Source of the DNA: Lucinisca nassula
Lineage: Eukaryota; Mollusca; Bivalvia; Lucinida; Lucinidae
Reading direction: 5' to 3'
Length of the DNA stretch: 64,000 nucleotides
Assembly: GCA_963580285.1 (NCBI GenBank)
Contig: OY757011.1
Coordinates: 96,827,650-96,891,649, forward strand
A model generated the notes under the pieces. That model ran no database searches and was not told where the DNA came from. It saw only the letters and a list, made by a program, of their open reading frames with translations. The position numbers and the translations under genes were made by a program. Of the stretch, positions 29,755 through 41,401 are shown one piece after another; position 1 is the first letter of the stretch, and each line of letters starts with the position of its first letter.

Positions 29755-30085
29755 CCGGCCCCGATAGCTCAGTTGGTAGAGTGTCCGCTCCGGGGAACGG
29801 GAGGTCACGGGTTCGATCCCGGGCCGCGACATACCAAAGTCGTTAAAACTGACACTAGCTGCTCCTCGCTTGGCACTCAGATTTACGGGGTAGAGCTAGG
29901 ACTGGTCGACCCAGTGTCAGGATAATGTGACTGGGTGTGGTATCATGTAATGTGTCTGGGACATGATACTTCAGCGAGGCAGCACTATAAAAGTGAGCAT
30001 TGAGCTCCCTGTCGCAACCAGACAGCGTCGTGATATGACTGAAAAACTGTTGAAAGCGACGTTAAACCCGAATTCACACACATAC
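29755..30085 (+). mobile_element. tRNA-derived SINE, complete
   Basis: tRNA-like head at about 29757-29831 with box A TAGCTCAGTTGG and box B GGTTCGATCCC; the acceptor ends do not pair, so it is not a working tRNA gene. The body includes 'gggacatgatac', 'gagctccctgtcgcaacc' and 'tgactgaaaaactgttgaaa', and ends 'gcgacgttaaacccgaatt' plus (CA)n. A 16-bp target duplication flanks it with one mismatch ('acttagctctatgtta' and 'acttagctatatgtta'). Confidence 0.9.
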
Positions 30086-30101
30086 ACTTAGCTATATGTT
30101 A

Positions 30102-30540
30102 AACAAGACCATTTGTCATATAAGGGGTGTCAGGCCTATTTTTTTTCTCTTTTTTCTATTTTTTACGTGAAATTATGTTTGCAAATAGGGCAGGCCCTGC
30201 TCAGACGCCGCGTTCTGCGGCGTCTGATATGAACCTGCACTATTTGCCAAGGTACCCCTTTAGGGGTTTGCCGCATGCATTGGGTAAAACTGCGGCATGC
30301 CGTTATGCGCCAGTAACCAGGCATTATCTCACGGGTTGTCTTTTGATTTTTGTAACTTGACGTTATCGACTTTTAAAATAACATCGACGTTACATGTATA
30401 CAGTGAATGAAATTTAGTCACTAGTGATGGTAATTTATTATATTAACTTATTTATCCGCATAACTTAGATCGTGATTGCTCATAAGAACTGCCTACATAC
30501 ATGCATGTATAGTGCGAACAATTTGACCTGAGACTGACCT
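30102..30540. other. Unannotated DNA with a CAGACGC-family hairpin
   Basis: The hairpin at 30179-30250 is the best of its family here: 'tttgcaaatagggcagg', 'ctcagacgccgcg', loop 'tt', 'ctgcggcgtctgatat', 'cctgcactatttgccaa'. The rest shows no gene. Confidence 0.6.
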
Positions 30541-30705
30541 TTATGCAAGGAATAAATTAGTCAATCTATCGCCTAATACGTCGGCTTTGGTAAACTTCTC
30601 GTAAACTTTCGGCATTACGTGAATAGCGGCCCATTTACCGACCTCTGTGTATTGCATAACAGTATCACCATCTTCGGAAAACGGCGAAGATAAATATATG
30701 CATTC
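30541..30705 (-). pseudogene. Gene-like C-terminal fragment, copy 1
   Basis: On the minus strand an open frame enters from about 30705 (TECIYLSSPFSEDGD) and continues VMQYTEVGKWAAIHVMPKV to a stop at 30541-30543, about 54 codons. A related sequence lies at 31683-31853 on the other strand. Upstream it is cut by the SINE at 30711. The composition is that of real protein, but I recognise no domain. It may be the last exon of a gene or a duplicated fragment. Confidence 0.4.
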
Positions 30706-30710
30706 AGTCT

Positions 30711-31013
30711 TTGTTTGTTTGTTTAATTTGAGGTTTAACGTCCCCGTCAACACTGTAAAGGTCATTTTGGAGACGTTGCTTCCAATTTTGTGGGACTTTT
30801 ACCCGACATTGAGATGAAATGACATCTCAAGCCCTATCGCCCAATGAAACCAAAAGGGTTTATTAGCATGGACGGTCCGCCTCGCACCGCGGTTCCTGGA
30901 CAGGCTTAGATCCTCTAAGCGGTTTACCAGTACTAGTGTGCGGGCTGGATTCAGCTCTGCGTGGAAGCATCATGCAGCCCATATATTTCTTCAAGCCCCT
31001 ATGGGCGGGGGCC
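30711..31013 (-). mobile_element. SINE-like repeat (CAAA-tailed family), complete
   Basis: From tail '(tttg)n' and 'aatttgaggtttaacgtccc' to 'tatgggcgggggcc'. The word 'tgcattca' occurs just outside both edges (about 30699 and 31017) and is the likely target duplication. Because the left copy lies within gene-like fragment 1, the SINE split that fragment from its upstream part. Confidence 0.82.
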
Positions 31014-31259
31014 GTTGCATTCATTTTGGTATGAAATTATGTTAATAGAGTTCACCAGTATCAGGTCAATTTGTTCGAACTATACAATCATGTATGTAGG
31101 TAAGATGAAAGATAAGAGAACAAATAGACAACCTTTTAAATCCAACTTTATCATTTTATAATGGGGTGTTTATTAGCAAGTATATTGCATGGGTTTGCAC
31201 GGATTTGTTAATGTGTTACAAAATTCGTCTACATTGTATATAATAAGGACAACTGATAC

Positions 31260-31543
31260 CATCGCGAAACTTGACACGCCTATATAATTTTGACCCCCTT
31301 GAACCCCACTTTTATATAGTAAAACTGGGGTTTCCGGGGATATACCTTATTTTTCTTATTTCTGCTCTAAAATATAGATTGTGGGTACTCGTTAGAACCG
31401 CCTCGATGAGGCGGTTCTAACGAGTGCCCACAATCTGTATTTTGAGCAGAAATAAGAAAAATATCACAATTTTTCATCATAAAATTTTCATTTTTTCGGC
31501 GATAAAGGTGGCAATGTATTTGTAAAGGCGTGTTTGCGTAATG
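31260..31543 (-). mobile_element. Hairpin MITE, family A, full length, reverse orientation
   Basis: Left end 'catcgcgaaacttgacacgc' has a small insertion in the terminal repeat; right end is 'aaaggcgtgtttgcgtaatg'. Hairpin with 'cctcgatgagg' centre and outer arms 'ttatttctgctctaaaata' and its near-complement. Very similar to the copy at 18860-19138. Confidence 0.87.
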
Positions 31544-31682
31544 CACCAGACTTATTACATGTATCGCTATTTTCCAGGAAGACAATTTTACTTTTTCCTG
31601 TATGATGTTCATCCAATCGCTCTTGGAATTACTGACCGGTAGCTAGTGCACTATGACATGAGGCCGACGATCGACTTTTACC

Positions 31683-31853
31683 ATAATTTTGCATCCGACT
31701 GAATGCATATATTTATTTTCGCCGTTTTCCGAAGAGGTCGATATTATTAGTCAAAACACAGAGGCCGGTTAATGGGGCGCAATTCACGAGATGTCGAAAA
31801 TGCACGACAAGCTTACAAAAATCGACCTGATGGGCAATTGCATTATTTTAGTC
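31683..31853 (+). pseudogene. Gene-like C-terminal fragment, copy 2 (inverted relative to copy 1)
   Basis: Read on the plus strand it aligns with copy 1: TECIYLFSPFSEE, a run of altered residues ending NTEAG, an in-frame stop where copy 1 has Lys, then WGAIHEMSKMHDKLTKIDLM. It lacks the stop that ends copy 1. The stop and divergence indicate a decayed copy. Confidence 0.38.
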
Positions 31854-31950
31854 TTTGCATTAAGGTCAGCCTCATGTCAAATTGCACAAACTATAGGCTG
31901 GGAAAACTAGTACTGAACTGAGATATAACCCTTAAATCATATCATATTAA

Positions 31951-33287
31951 GGTGACACTACAGTAAAAAAAGAAGATCCCCTTACAATGTAAATTGGGGC
32001 ATATTCCATGTTCTACCACATTTCAGCAAGTCTAATGCTTCCATTATGAGGCACATAATTTGACAGGCTGACCATTTACCTTCCAGAAGCAGCTAAAAAA
32101 TATGGGTGCTGTGCGGCATATTTTGGCCTTTTTGGCAGCCAGTGTCAACAAACCCATACCGCAGCGAATAAATCCAGGCATTTCCAGTGGCCAGTCAGCA
32201 CAATTTTCTGGTTCAATTTAAATCAGCTGCATTTTACAATAGCAAATACCTACTAATATTTTTTCTAATAAACAATAAAACTTCTCAGAAAAATAATGGC
32301 TGAGCACAAAATCCAATCTGAAGCAGCAGAATATTCAATTCTGTACTGAAAGCTCTCCCCAAAGCAATTGCAGCTTTCATAAAGACCAATTATTTACTGT
32401 AGTGCAACCTATACCAAACCTATCTAATTATATAGTCATGCATAATTAATGTTCAGTGACAAAGAATCTTTAAACTTTGCGAAAAAGTTATTGCTTCCAG
32501 ATTCTACGATGAAAGCCGGACATACCATGTTTTGTGAAAAAGCGCAAAGTTTACCTCTTTCCAGAATGGAACCCAGAAACCGGCTTGCATCAGTGCTTCT
32601 TCTCAGATGTCTTTGGAATACTTTAATCCTAAATGCACTAAATCATGTCCTATTAGCACCCATGCTAGAAATTTTGGCTGTTCTCACACCTATACCCCCT
32701 AATTTCAGTAAAAATTGGCATTTTGAGGATATTTTGGGGACAAAACTTTGAGAAAATTATTATAAATGCCTTAATGACATGAGAAATGGCTGAATATATC
32801 TATTCAAATCTTGTAACATGAACCCAACCAATAAGAACTTACAATGGCTGAGAAAACTCATTGCGATATTGCAGCAGGCTGTTCGGAGAGACAATTTTGA
32901 AATTTTGCATTGGCTTGAGATCCTTGCCTAATGCCAAGTAACCTCAGTGTTATATTCAATATGGAGTATTTTCTTTTTCTTGTGTTCCTGTTTATACTTA
33001 TACTTCAAGTCTGCTTTCAAAACAGACCAATGACAACTGATTTACATGGCTTTGAAGTACCCCCCCCCCTCCCTCCAATTACATGGAACAGAAGCAAAAA
33101 CTAATAAAATACACCCAGTTAGTCCTTCACTAGCACTAAACTTACAATTTGTACAGTTTCTGTGACAAAATACATGCCAGGAAGATCCAGTTTAAGATAC
33201 AGAATTGGAGGGAACCTATTATTTGTGAAAATATTATGTAATGAATGAAAACATTAGAGAGGAGCTGATTTTTCTACTTTCGGTTTA
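31951..33287 (+). repeat. Satellite unit 1 (array edge)
   Basis: Most diverged full-length unit: starts 'ggtgacactacag', has 'gaagatccccttacaatg' at the poly-A site, 'ttttttctaataaacaataa' and 'ggctgagcac'. Poly-C is 10. Confidence 0.93.
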
Positions 33288-34536
33288 GGTGGCACTACAG
33301 TAAAAAAAAACCTTACTCACAATGTAAATTGGGGCATATTCCTAAAAAATATGGGTGCTGTGCGGCATATTTTGGCCTTTTTGGCAGCCAGTGTCAACAA
33401 ACCCATACCGCAGCGAATAAATCCAGGCATTTCCAGTGGCCAGTCAGCACAATTTTCTGGTTCAATTTAAATCAGCTGCATTTTACAATAGCAAATACCT
33501 ACTAATATTTCTTCTAATAAACAATTAAACTTCTCAGAAAAATAATGGCTTAGCACAAAATCCAATCAGAAGCAGCAGAATATTCAATTCTGTACTGAAA
33601 GCTCTCCCCAAAGCAATTGCAGCTTTCATAAAGACCAATTATTTACTGTAGTGCAACCTATACCAAACCTATCTAATTATATAGTCATGCATAATTAATG
33701 TTCAGTGACAAAGAATCTTTAAACTTTGCGAAAAAGTTATTGCTTCCAGATTCTACGATGAAAGCCGGACATACCATGTTTTGTGAAAAAGCGCAAAGTT
33801 TACCTCTTTCCAGAATGGAACCCAGAAACCGGCTTGCATCAGTGCTTCTTCTCAGATGTCTTTGGAATACTTTAATCCTAAATGCACTAAATCATGTCCT
33901 ATTAGCACCCATGCTAGAAATTTTGGCTGTTCTCACACCTATACCCTCTAATTTCAGTAAAAATTGGCATTTTGAGGATATTTTGGGGACAAAACTTTGA
34001 GAAAATTATTATAAATGCCTTAATGACATGAGAAATGGCTGAATATATCTATTCAAATCTTGTAACATGAACCCAACCAATAAGAACTTACAATGGCTGA
34101 GAAAACTCATTGCGATATTGCAGCAGGCTGTTCGGAGAGACAATTTTGAAATTTTGCATTGGCTTGAGATCCTTGCCTAATGCCAAGTAACCTCAGTGTT
34201 ATATTCAATATGGAGTATTTTCTTGTTCTTGTGTTCCTGTTTATACTTATACTTCAAGTCTGCTTTCAAAACAGACCAATGACAACTGATTTACATGGCT
34301 TTGAAGTACCCCTTCCCCTCCCTCCAATTACATGGAACAGAAGCAAAAACTAATAAAATACACCCAGTTAGTCCTTCACTAGCACTAAACTTACAATTTG
34401 TACAGTTTCTGTGACAAAATACATGCCAGGAAGATCCAGTTTAAGATACAGAATTGGAGGGAACCTATTATTTGTGAAAATATTATGTAATGAATGAAAA
34501 CATTAGAGAGGAGCTGATTTTTCTACTTTCGGTTTA
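33288..34536 (+). repeat. Satellite unit 2 (86-bp deletion)
   Basis: 86 bp are missing at 33342/33343 ('gcatattcc' joined to 'taaaaaatatggg'). The poly-C tract is interrupted by TT, and the 100-codon frame has one Pro-to-Ser change. Confidence 0.95.
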
Positions 34537-35872
34537 GGTGGCACTACAGTAAAAAAAAACCCTTACTCACAATGTAAATTGGGGCATATTCCATGTTCTA
34601 CCACATTTCAGCAAGTCTAATGCTTCCATTATGAGACATATAATTTGACAGGCTGACCATTTACCTTCCAGAAGCAGCTAAAAAATATGGGTGCTGTGCG
34701 GCATATTTTGGCCTTTTTGGCAGCCAGTGTCAACAAACCCATACCGCAGCGAATAAATCCAGGCATTTCCAGTGGCCAGTCAGCACAATTTTCTGGTTCA
34801 ATTTAAATCAGCTGCATTTTACAATAGCAAATACCTACTAATATTTCTTCTAATAAACAATTAAACTTCTCAGAAAAATAATGGCTTAGCACAAAATCCA
34901 ATCAGAAGCAGCAGAATATTCAATTCTGTACTGAAAGCTCTCCCCAAAGCTATTGCAGCTTTCATAAAGACCAATTATTTACTGTAGTGCAACCTATACC
35001 AAACCTATCTAATTATATAGTCATGCATAATTAATGTTCAGTGACAAAGAATCTTTAAACTTTGCGAAAAAGTTATTGCTTCCAGATTCTACGATGAAAG
35101 CCGGACATACCATGTTTTGTGAAAAAGCGCAAAGTTTACCTCTTTCCAGAATGGAACCCAGAAACCGGCTTGCATCAGTGCTTCTTCTCAGATGTCTTTG
35201 GAATACTTTAATCCTAAATGCACTAAATCATGTCCTATTAGCACCCATGCTAGAAATTTTGGCTGTTCTCACACCTATACCCCCTAATTTCAGTAAAAAT
35301 TGGCATTTTGAGGATATTTTGGGGACAAAACTTTGAGAAAATTATTATAAATGCCTTAATGACATGAGAAATGGCTGAATATATCTATTCAAATCTTGTA
35401 ACATGAACCCAACCAATAAGAACTTACAATGGCTGAGAAAACTCATTGCGATATTGCAGCAGGCTGTTCGGAGAGACAATTTTGAAATTTTGCATTGGCT
35501 TGAGATCCTTGCCTAATGCCAAGTAACCTCAGTGTTATATTCAATATGGAGTATTTTCTTTTTCTTGTGTTCCTGTTTATACTTATACTTCAAGTCTGCT
35601 TTCAAAACAGACCAATGACAACTGATTTACATGGCTTTGAAGTACCCCCCCCCCTCCCTCCAATTACATGGAACAGAAGCAAAAACTAATAAAATACACC
35701 CAGTTAGTCCTTCACTAGCACTAAACTTACAATTTGTACAGTTTCTGTGACAAAATACATGCCAGGAAGATCCAGTTTAAGATACAGAATTGGAGGGAAC
35801 CTATTATTTGTGAAAATATTATGTAATGAATGAAAACATTAGAGAGGAGCTGATTTTTCTACTTTCGGTTTA
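34537..35872 (+). repeat. Satellite unit 3
   Basis: Private variants 'atgagacatataat' and 'aaagctattgcag'. Poly-C 10. Shares 'gaaaattattataa' with units 1, 2, 5 and 9. Confidence 0.95.
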
Positions 35873-37388
35873 GGTGGCACTACAGTAAAAAAAAAACCTT
35901 ACTCACAATGTAAATTGGGGCATATTCCATGTTCTACCACATTTCAGCAAGTCTAATGCTTCCATTATGAGGCATATAATTTGACAGGCTGACCATTTAC
36001 CTTCCAGAAGCAGCTAAAAAATATGGGTGCTGTGCGGCATATTTTGGCCTTTTTGGCAGCCAGTGTCAACAAACCCATACCGCAGCGAATAAATCCAGGC
36101 ATTTCCAGTGGCCAGTCAGCACAATTTTCTGGTTCAATTTAAATCAGCTGCATTTTACAATAGCAAATACCTACTAATATTTCTTCTAATAAACAATTAA
36201 ACTTCTCAGAAAAATAATGGCTTAGCACAAAATCCAATCAGAAGCAGCAGAATATTCAATTCTGTACTGAAAGCTCTCCCCAAAGCAATTGCAGCTTTCA
36301 TAAAGACCAATTGTTTACTGTAGTGCAACCTATACCAAACCTATCTAATTATATAGTCATGCATAATTAATGTTCAGTGACAAAGAATCTTTAAACTTTG
36401 CGAAAAAGTTATTGCTTCCAGATTCTACGATGAAAGCCGGACATACCATGTTTTGTGAAAAAGCGCAAAGTTTACCTCTTTTCAGAATGGAACCCAGAAA
36501 CCGGCTTGCATCAGTGCTTCTTCTCAGATGTCTTTGGAATACTTTAATCCTAAATGCACTAAATCATGTCCTATTAGCACCCATGCTAGAAATTTTGGCT
36601 GTTCTCACACCTATACCCCCTAATTTCAGTAAAAAATGGCATTTTGAGGATATTTTGGGAACAAAACTTTGAGAAAATGATTTTAAATGCCTTAATGACA
36701 TGAGAAATGGCTGAATATATCTATTCAAATCTTGTAACATGAACCCAACCAATAAGAACTTACAATGGCTGAGAAAACTCATTGCGATATTGCAGCAGGC
36801 TGTTCGGAGAGACAGAAGCCCCCGTGGTCGAGTGGTTACGCTACTCGCTTAGTAAACCAGGGGTCGCAGGTTCGATCCCGGGCTTCTCCAGACTTTCGGA
36901 TGAGTCTTTAAACCGAGGTCCCGTCTCCGTATGACCTTAGCTGTTGGTGGGACGTAAAACTGAAACACTCACTCACTCACTGTTCGGAGAGACAATTTTG
37001 AAATTTTGCATTGGCTTGAGATCCTTGCCTAATGCCAAGTAACCTCAGTGTTATATTCAATATGGAGTATTTTCTTTTTCTTGTGTTCCTGTTTATACTT
37101 ATACTTCAAGTCTGCTTTCAAAACAGACCAATGACAACTGATTTACATGGCTTTGAAGTACCCCCCCCCCTCCCTCCAATTACATGGAACAGAAGCAAAA
37201 ACTAATAAAATACACCCAGTTAGTCCTTCACTAGCACTAAACTTACAATTTGTACAGTTTCTGTGACAAAATACATGCCAGGAAGATCCAGTTTAAGATA
37301 CAGAATTGGAGGGAACCTATTATTTGTGAAAATATTATGTAATGAATGAAAACATTAGAGAGGAGCTGATTTTTCTACTTTCGGTTTA
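35873..37388 (+). repeat. Satellite unit 4 (carries a SINE)
   Basis: 1516 bp: 180 bp longer than the norm, equal to a 165-bp SINE plus a 15-bp target duplication. Further private changes: 'ccaattgttta', Ser-to-Phe in the 100-codon frame, 'tttgggaac' and 'aatgattttaaat'. Poly-C 10. Confidence 0.96.
36815..36979 (+). mobile_element. tRNA-derived SINE inserted in satellite unit 4
   Basis: Head 36815-36890 is close to a complete tRNA: acceptor arms GAAGCCC and GGGCTTC pair, with box A-like TGGTCGAGTGG and box B GGTTCGATCCC. A short body follows, ending 'gggacgtaaaactgaaac' and the tail (ACTC)n. The 15-bp target duplication CTGTTCGGAGAGACA is perfect (36800-36814 and 36980-36994). No other unit in the window has it, so it arrived after that part of the array formed. 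Confidence 0.93.
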
Positions 37389-38726
37389 GGTGGCACTACA
37401 GTAAAAAAAAACCCTTACTCACAATGTAAATTGGGGCATATTCCATGTTCTACCACATTTCAGCAAGTCTAATGCTTCCATTATGAGGCATATAATTTGA
37501 CAGGCTGACCATTTACCTTCCAGAAGCAGCTAAAAAATATGGGTGCTGTGCGGCATATTTTGGCCTTTTTGGCAGCCAGTGTCAACAAACCCATACCGCA
37601 GCGAATAAATCCAGGCATTTCCAGTGGCCAGTCAGCACAATTTTCTGGTTCAATTTAAATCAGCTGCATTTTACAATAGCAAATACCTACTAATATTTCT
37701 TCTAATAAACAATTAAACTTCTCAGAAAAATAATGGCTTAGCACAAAATCCAATCAGAAGCAGCAGAATATTCAATTCTGTACTGAAAGCTCTCCCCAAA
37801 GCAATTGCAGCTTTCATAAAGACCAATTATTTACTGTAGTGCAACCTATACCAAACCTATCTAATTATATAGTCATGCATAATTAATGTTCAGTGACAAA
37901 GAATCTTTAAACTTTGCGAAAAAGTTATTGCTTCCAGATTCTACGATGAAAGCCGGACATACCATGTTTTGTGAAAAAGCGCAAAGTTTACCTCTTTCCA
38001 GAATGGAACCCAGAAACCGGCTTGCATCAGTGCTTCTTCTCAGATGTCTTTGGAAAACTTTAATCCTAAATGCACTAAATCATGTCCTATTAGCACCCAT
38101 GCTAGAAATTTTGGCTGTTCTCACACCTATACCCCCTAATTTCAGTAAAAATTGGCATTTTGAGGATATTTTGGGGACAAAACTTTGAGAAAATTATTAT
38201 AAATGCCTTAATGACATGAGAAATGGCTGAATATATCTATTCAAATCTTGTAACATGAACCCAACCAATAAGAACTTACAATGGCTGAGAAAACTCATTG
38301 CGATATTGCAGCAGGCTGTTCGGAGAGACAATTTTGAAATTTTGCATTGGCTTGAGATCCTTGCCTAATGCCAAGTAACCTCAGTGTTATATTCAATATG
38401 GAGTATTTTCTTTTTCCTGTGTTCCTGTTTATACTTATACTTCAAGTCTGCTTTCAAAACAGACCAATGACAACTGATTTACATGGCTTTGAAGTACCCC
38501 CCCCCCCCTCCCTCCAATTACATGGAACAGAAGCAAAAACTAATAAAATACACCCAGTTAGTCCTTCACTAGCACTAAACTTACAATTTGTACAGTTTCT
38601 GTGACAAAATACATGCCAGGAAGATCCAGTTTAAGATACAGAATTGGAGGGAACCTATTATTTGTGAAAATATTATGTAATGAATGAAAACATTAGAGAG
38701 GAGCTGATTTTTCTACTTTCGGTTTA
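37389..38726 (+). repeat. Satellite unit 5
   Basis: Carries 'ctttggaaaac' (Asn-to-Lys), 'tctttttcctgtg' and 'gaaaattattataa', all three shared with unit 9. Poly-C 12. Confidence 0.95.
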
Positions 38727-40063
38727 GGTGGCACTACAGTAAAAAAAAAACCTTACTCACAATGTAAATTGGGGCATATTCCATGTTCTACCACATTTCA
38801 GCAAGTCTAATGCTTCCATTATGAGGCATATAATTTGACAGGCTGACCATTTACCTTCCAGAAGCAGCTAAAAAATATGGGTGCTGTGCGGCATATTTTG
38901 GCCTTTTTGGCAGCCAGTGTCAACAAACCCATACCGCAGCGAATAAATCCAGGCATTTCCAGTGGCCAGTCAACACAATTTTCTGGTTCAATTTAAATCA
39001 GCTGCATTTTACAATAGCAAATACCTACTAATATTTCTTCTAATAAACAATTAAACTTCTCAGAAAAATAATGGCTTAGCACAAAATCCAATCAGAAGCA
39101 GCAGAATATTCAATTCTGTACTGAAAGCTCTCCCCAAAGCAATTGCAGCTTTCATAAAGACCAATTATTTACTGTAGTGCAACCTATACCAAACCTATCT
39201 AATTATATAGTCATGCATAATTAATGTTCAGTGACAAAGAATCTTTAAACTTTGCGAAAAAGTTATTGCTTCCAGATTCTACGATGAAAGCCGGACATAC
39301 CATGTTTTGTGAAAAAGCGCAAAGTTTACCTCTTTCCAGAATGGAACCCAGAAACCGGCTTGCATCAGTGCTTCTTCTCAGATGTCTTTGGAATACTTTA
39401 ATCCTAAATGCACTAAATCATGTCCTATTAGCACCCATGCTAGAAATTTTGGCTGTTCTCACACCTATACCCCCTAATTTCAGTAAAAATTGGCATTTTG
39501 AGGATATTTTGGGGACAAAACTTTGAGAAAATGATTATAAATGCCTTAATGACATGAGAAATGGCTGAATATATCTATTCAAATCTTGTAACATGAACCC
39601 AACCAATAAGAACTTACAATGGCTGAGAAAACTCATTGCGATATTGCAGCAGGCTGTTCGGAGAGACAATTTTGAAATTTTGCATTGGCTTGAGATCCTT
39701 GCCTAATGCCAAGTAACCTCAGTGTTATATTCAATATGGAGTATTTTCTTTTTCTTGTGTTCCTGTTTATACTTATACTTCAAGTCTGCTTTCAAAACAG
39801 ACCAATGACAACTGATTTACATGGCTTTGAAGTACCCCCCCCCCCTCCCTCCAATTACATGGAACAGAAGCAAAAACTAATAAAATACACCCAGTTAGTC
39901 CTTCACTAGCACTAAACTTACAATTTGTACAGTTTCTGTGACAAAATACATGCCAGGAAGATCCAGTTTAAGATACAGAATTGGAGGGAACCTATTATTT
40001 GTGAAAATATTATGTAATGAATGAAAACATTAGAGAGGAGCTGATTTTTCTACTTTCGGTTTA
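38727..40063 (+). repeat. Satellite unit 6
   Basis: Carries 'ccagtcaacacaat' where all units except 6 and 10 read 'ccagtcagcacaat'. Poly-C 11. Confidence 0.95.
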
Positions 40064-40560
40064 GGTGGCACTACAGTAAAAAAAAACCCTTACTCACAAT
40101 GTAAATTGGGGCATATTCCATGTTCTACCACATTTCAGCAAGTCTAATGCTTCCATTATGAGGCATATAATTTGACAGGCTGACCATTTACCTTCCAGAA
40201 GCAGCTAAAAAATATGGGTGCTGTGCGGCATATTTTGGCCTTTTTGGCAGCCAGTGTCAACAAACCCATACCGCAGCGAATAAATCCAGGCATTTCCAGT
40301 GGCCAGTCAGCACAATTTTCTGGTTCAATTTAAATCAGCTGCATTTTACAATAGCAAATACCTACTAATATTTCTTCTAATAAACAATTAAACTTCTCAG
40401 AAAAATAATGGCTTAGCACAAAATCCAATCAGAAGCAGCAGAATATTCAATTCTGTACTGAAAGCTCTCCCCAAAGCAATTGCAGCTTTCATAAAGACCA
40501 ATTATTTACTGTAGTGCAACCTATACCAAACCTATCTAATTATATAGTCATGCATAATTA

Positions 40561-40863
40561 ATGTTCAGTGACAAAGAATCTTTAAACTTTGCGAAAAAGT
40601 TATTGCTTCCAGATTCTACGATGAAAGCCGGACATACCATGTTTTGTGAAAAAGCGCAAAGTTTACCTCTTTCCAGAATGGAACCCAGAAACCGGCTTGC
40701 ATCAGTGCTTCTTCTCAGATGTCTTTGGAATACTTTAATCCTAAATGCACTAAATCATGTCCTATTAGCACCCATGCTAGAAATTTTGGCTGTTCTCACA
40801 CCTATACCCCCTAATTTCAGTAAAAATTGGCATTTTGAGGATATTTTGGGGACAAAACTTTGA
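40561..40863 (+). other. 100-codon open frame of the satellite (representative, unit 7)
   Basis: Begins MFSDKESLNFAKKLLLPDST, has a hydrophobic Leu-rich middle (VLLLRCLW, LEILAVLTPI) and ends DILGTKL. It is present in all 24 units, but the units are nearly identical DNA, so this is not evidence of selection. Changes seen among units are mostly amino-acid altering: Ser-Phe (unit 4), Asn-Lys (units 5, 9), Asn-Lys (units 4, 12), Ala-Gly (unit 22), Pro-Ser (unit 2), against one silent change (unit 4). No known domain or signal peptide. Probably not a gene. Confidence 0.15.
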
Positions 40864-41042
40864 GAAAATGATTATAAATGCCTTAATGACATGAGAAATG
40901 GCTGAATATATCTATTCAAATCTTGTAACATGAACCCAACCAATAAGAACTTACAATGGCTGAGAAAACTCATTGCGATATTGCAGCAGGCTGTTCGGAG
41001 AGACAATTTTGAAATTTTGCATTGGCTTGAGATCCTTGCCTA

Positions 41043-41279
41043 ATGCCAAGTAACCTCAGTGTTATATTCAATATGGAGTATTTTCTTTTTCTTGTGTTCC
41101 TGTTTATACTTATACTTCAAGTCTGCTTTCAAAACAGACCAATGACAACTGATTTACATGGCTTTGAAGTACCCCCCCCCCCCTCCCTCCAATTACATGG
41201 AACAGAAGCAAAAACTAATAAAATACACCCAGTTAGTCCTTCACTAGCACTAAACTTACAATTTGTACAGTTTCTGTGA
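41043..41279 (+). other. Second open frame with poly-C dependent ending (representative, unit 7)
   Basis: Starts MPSNLSVIFN, then a strongly hydrophobic run (MEYFLFLVFLFILILQVCF) that would be a membrane segment, then a Pro run coded by the poly-C tract. With C12 or C15 it ends SLQLHGTEA...; with C11 or C14 it ends SNYMEQKQK...; with C7, C10 or C13 it ends soon after in LPPITWNRSKN. No homologue recognised; coding is unproven. Confidence 0.15.
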
Positions 41280-41401
41280 CAAAATACATGCCAGGAAGAT
41301 CCAGTTTAAGATACAGAATTGGAGGGAACCTATTATTTGTGAAAATATTATGTAATGAATGAAAACATTAGAGAGGAGCTGATTTTTCTACTTTCGGTTT
41401 A

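Larger units (their letters stand above)
40064..41401 (+). repeat. Satellite unit 7
   Basis: Close to the array consensus; poly-C 12. Confidence 0.95.

Noticed and set aside
29757..29831. tRNA gene
   Set aside because: Box A and box B are good, but the acceptor ends do not pair and the sequence continues into a SINE body with a tail and a target duplication. It is a SINE head.
31951..33287. Ribosomal DNA or spacer as the origin of the satellite
   Set aside because: No rRNA-like sequence is recognisable in the unit and it is AT-rich throughout.
36815..36890. tRNA gene inside the satellite
   Set aside because: The acceptor arms pair well, but the anticodon arm does not fold cleanly and the unit has a SINE body, (ACTC)n tail and 15-bp target duplication.
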